A stretch of DNA of 9,437 nt from Paludibacter sp. (GTDB lineage: Bacteria > Bacteroidota > Bacteroidia > Bacteroidales > Paludibacteraceae): assembly GCA_028748945.1 (NCBI GenBank), contig JAQTOL010000096.1:1-9437 (forward strand), written 5' to 3'. The notes beneath the pieces were generated by a model that had not been told where the DNA came from, searched no databases, and saw nothing but the letters and a program-made list of their open reading frames with translations. The position numbers and the translations under genes are program-made. Shown one piece after another: positions 8,332 through 9,437 of the stretch. The stretch's first letter is position 1. Every line of letters starts with the position of its first letter.

Positions 8332-8982
8332 TCAGTATCCAATGGTAAAACGTTCACGATGATAATTCTTATTCTCCACTTCATCCATCATTGCCACGGC
8401 ATAATCTTCCACGGAGATATTGCTGTTTCCATCTTTTGAAACAATCAGATCGTCTTTTCCCAAACGGAATTGTCCGGTACGTTCTCCTACTGCAATGCTT
8501 CCTGCCGGCGAAAAGAACACCCAGTCTGTTTCTTTTTCACCCGTCAATGTGACGAGATAAAAATCGGCAAGTGCTTTTACAGCAGGCATAAATGCTTCCG
8601 GTATAGCTCCGGTTTCCATTAAGCGTACTCCCGGAGCGCAAAACAACGATCCGGCCCCACCCACGCACAGCAGACGATTCACGCCGGCTTTTTTTACTCC
8701 GGACAATATGGCATTGTAAACGAATGTTGTTTCTTCTGCAATATTCGGATTGGACCAGCCCGGATTGTAAGCGCTGACTACCGTATCAAAACCCTTTGAC
8801 AATTCTGCAACTGTTTCCGCCGATGAAACATCCGCTTTTATCACGGTGAGATTTTCACTATTCAATATAATTTTCTCCGGATGACGTACTACTGCAGTTA
8901 CTTTATATTCACGGTTGATGGCTTCATTTAAAATGGCTGAACCGACAAAGCCACTTGCTCCTATTAATAATATCTTTTTCAT
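8332..8982 (-). CDS. YwnB-like NAD(P)-binding oxidoreductase (NmrA/atypical SDR)
   Basis: A 216-aa cytoplasmic protein with an N-terminal Rossmann fold: beta strand KILLIGA, dinucleotide loop GASGFVG (Gly8, Gly11, Gly14), and Arg33 in AVVRHPEK after the second strand, which suggests NADP(H) preference. VIKADVSS (47-54) is the adenine-contact Asp region, DTVVSAYNPG follows, and LLCVGGAGSLF is the usual strand 5 block of this group. The end, RERFTIGY, matches the normal C-terminus of YwnB-like proteins and length is typical. These atypical SDRs often act in redox stress or quinone reduction, but the substrate is unknown. The gene appears monocistronic. An 11-bp direct repeat upstream (9009-9061) may be an operator. 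The start ATG is supported by the MKKILLIGASG pattern. Confidence 0.92.
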   Translation of the reverse strand: MKKILLIGASGFVGSAILNEAINREYKVTAVVRHPEKIILNSENLTVIKADVSSAETVAELSKGFDTVVSAYNPGWSNPNIAEETTFVYNAILSGVKKAGVNRLLCVGGAGSLFCAPGVRLMETGAIPEAFMPAVKALADFYLVTLTGEKETDWVFFSPAGSIAVGERTGQFRLGKDDLIVSKDGNSNISVEDYAVAMMDEVENKNYHRERFTIGY

Positions 8983-9008
8983 TTTTTACGAGTTAAAATT
9001 AGTATATC

Positions 9009-9061
9009 TGAACGACCGGATCGACAGGAATTCATTTCTTTGCTAACGATTGAATGACCGG
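9009..9061. repeat. Direct repeat TGAAYGACCGG, two copies, possible operator
   Basis: TGAACGACCGG (9009-9019) and TGAATGACCGG (9051-9061) differ at one base. Their starts are 42 bp apart, close to four turns of B-DNA, which would put both copies on the same face. They lie 27-79 bp upstream of the oxidoreductase start codon. A regulator binding site is inferred from position and phasing only. Confidence 0.45.
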
Positions 9062-9109
9062 TAATCATCCTTTTAGGGCTATATAACGGTGCGACTGTCT
9101 GTTTAGTTT

Positions 9110-9117
9110 CAAATTTA
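9110..9117 (-). promoter_or_regulatory. Candidate -7 element (TAAATTTG) for the oxidoreductase gene
   Basis: On the minus strand TAAATTTG matches TAnnTTTG exactly, about 128 bp upstream of the start codon. If used, both copies of the direct repeat would be within the transcribed leader. A closer one-mismatch element, TAATTTTA (8994-9001, minus), would instead leave a leader of about 6 nt and put the proximal repeat between the -7 and -33 positions. The sequence does not decide. Confidence 0.3.
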
Positions 9118-9209
9118 ATGTATATTTATAAATCGGACCCTAAACGAAGTTGAAGTGCCGGTTTTCTGTTTTTTTGCGGGTAAGTTTATCAATATTCTCA
9201 AATAATCCT

Positions 9210-9217
9210 TACCTTTG
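9210..9217 (+). promoter_or_regulatory. Candidate -7 promoter element (TACCTTTG) for the right-edge gene
   Basis: TACCTTTG is an exact and typical form of the Bacteroidota -7 box. A weak -33 match, TTTA (9185-9188), lies 21 bp upstream. Transcription from about 9223 would give a leader of about 140 nt before the ATG at 9365. Confidence 0.45.
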
Positions 9218-9364
9218 TATTCTCTAAAACCATTGGATGTTTAAGCTTAATACGGATTTGGTAAAGTAAATAACCGCTGGTATTCCACCGGGGTTATCCA
9301 TTAATAAAACTCAGGCAGATTCTTGCCCGGGTTATTTTCATATCCATTTATTAATAACAATTTG

Positions 9365-9437
9365 ATGCCGGCTAAGAATATTGTATATTCTCAAAACGGC
9401 TTCAATGCTAAACATGTAAACATCATGAGTAATGATA
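9365..9437 (+). CDS. 5' end of an unidentified CDS running off the right edge
   Basis: From ATG 9365 the frame stays open to the end of the window (24 codons: MPAKNIVYSQNGFN..., then KHVNIMSND). The same frame is closed by a TAA at 9305-9307, and ATG 9365 is its first ATG. It follows an A/T-rich stretch (TTATTAATAACAATTTG) typical of Bacteroidota starts. A second in-frame ATG is at 9425. The fragment is too short to identify a product. A stem-loop overlaps the proposed start codon. Confidence 0.45.
   Translation, partial: MPAKNIVYSQNGFNAKHVNIMSND

Larger units (their letters stand above)
8983..9364. other. Divergent intergenic region between the oxidoreductase and the right-edge gene
   Basis: About 380 bp without a convincing gene. 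It holds the leftward control region of the oxidoreductase, including an 11-bp direct repeat, and a rightward -7 element. Two similar short blocks, GGGGTTATCC followed by ATTAATAA and CGGGTTATTT followed further on by ATTAATAA, lie in 9292-9357. No tRNA, insertion sequence or terminator was seen. Confidence 0.5.

Noticed and set aside
8271..8384. 37-codon minus-strand ORF overlapping the 3' end of the oxidoreductase gene in another frame (MKWRIRIII ... LLLLKE)
   Set aside because: The oxidoreductase ends normally with RFTIGY, and the overlapping frame is short with no start signals of its own. It is probably chance, not a frameshifted tail.

Overview
The window looks like chromosomal DNA of a member of the phylum Bacteroidota, probably order Bacteroidales. 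Gene starts lack Shine-Dalgarno sequences and follow A/T-rich leaders. Several intergenic regions carry the Bacteroidota -7 promoter element TAnnTTTG. The gene content also fits: an RND metal pump fused to its outer-membrane factor, a GSCFA protein, a DUF2130 protein, a HYC/CC/PP-type small secreted Cys protein and a YwnB-like oxidoreductase. GC content appears moderate and even, with no sign of a recent mobile element, tRNA, rRNA or CRISPR array.

Bases 1-3787 (+ strand) form a heavy-metal handling cassette. It opens with the 3' part of a CusA/CzcA-type RND pump fused in frame to a TolC-like outer-membrane factor. A CusB/CzcB-type lipoprotein adaptor follows after 42 bp. Next come two small secreted Cys-rich proteins: a 154-aa protein related to the HYC_CC_PP type and a 75-aa Lys/Ala/Cys-rich peptide with symmetric Cys spacing. 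A strong intrinsic terminator (3759-3787) closes the cassette. The pump would carry Cu/Ag- or Zn/Co/Cd-type cations across both membranes. The two thiol-rich exported proteins are the likely, but unproven, periplasmic binding or sensing accessories.

Bases 3784-4795 (+) hold a GSCFA-family (SGNH-like) protein with its own well-spaced promoter. Bases 4858-7515 (-) are a probable two-gene operon, an exported M28 metallopeptidase with a C-terminal fibronectin-III-like domain followed after 24 bp by a coiled-coil DUF2130 protein. It converges on the GSCFA gene. Bases 7736-8092 (-) encode an unrecognised 118-aa cytoplasmic protein. Bases 8332-8982 (-) encode a YwnB-like NAD(P)-binding oxidoreductase. 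From about 9210 a rightward promoter element and an open frame starting at 9365 suggest a further gene that runs off the right edge.

The most interesting material is in the metal cassette: the internal signal-peptide-like junction of the pump/outer-membrane-factor fusion, and the peptide with CC-x8-C-x6-C-x8-CC spacing. Secondary points are M28 metal-ligand replacements, a DUF2130 protein with a single N-terminal CxxC, an 11-bp direct repeat with a 42-bp period upstream of the oxidoreductase, and a stem-loop over the start of the last, partial gene.
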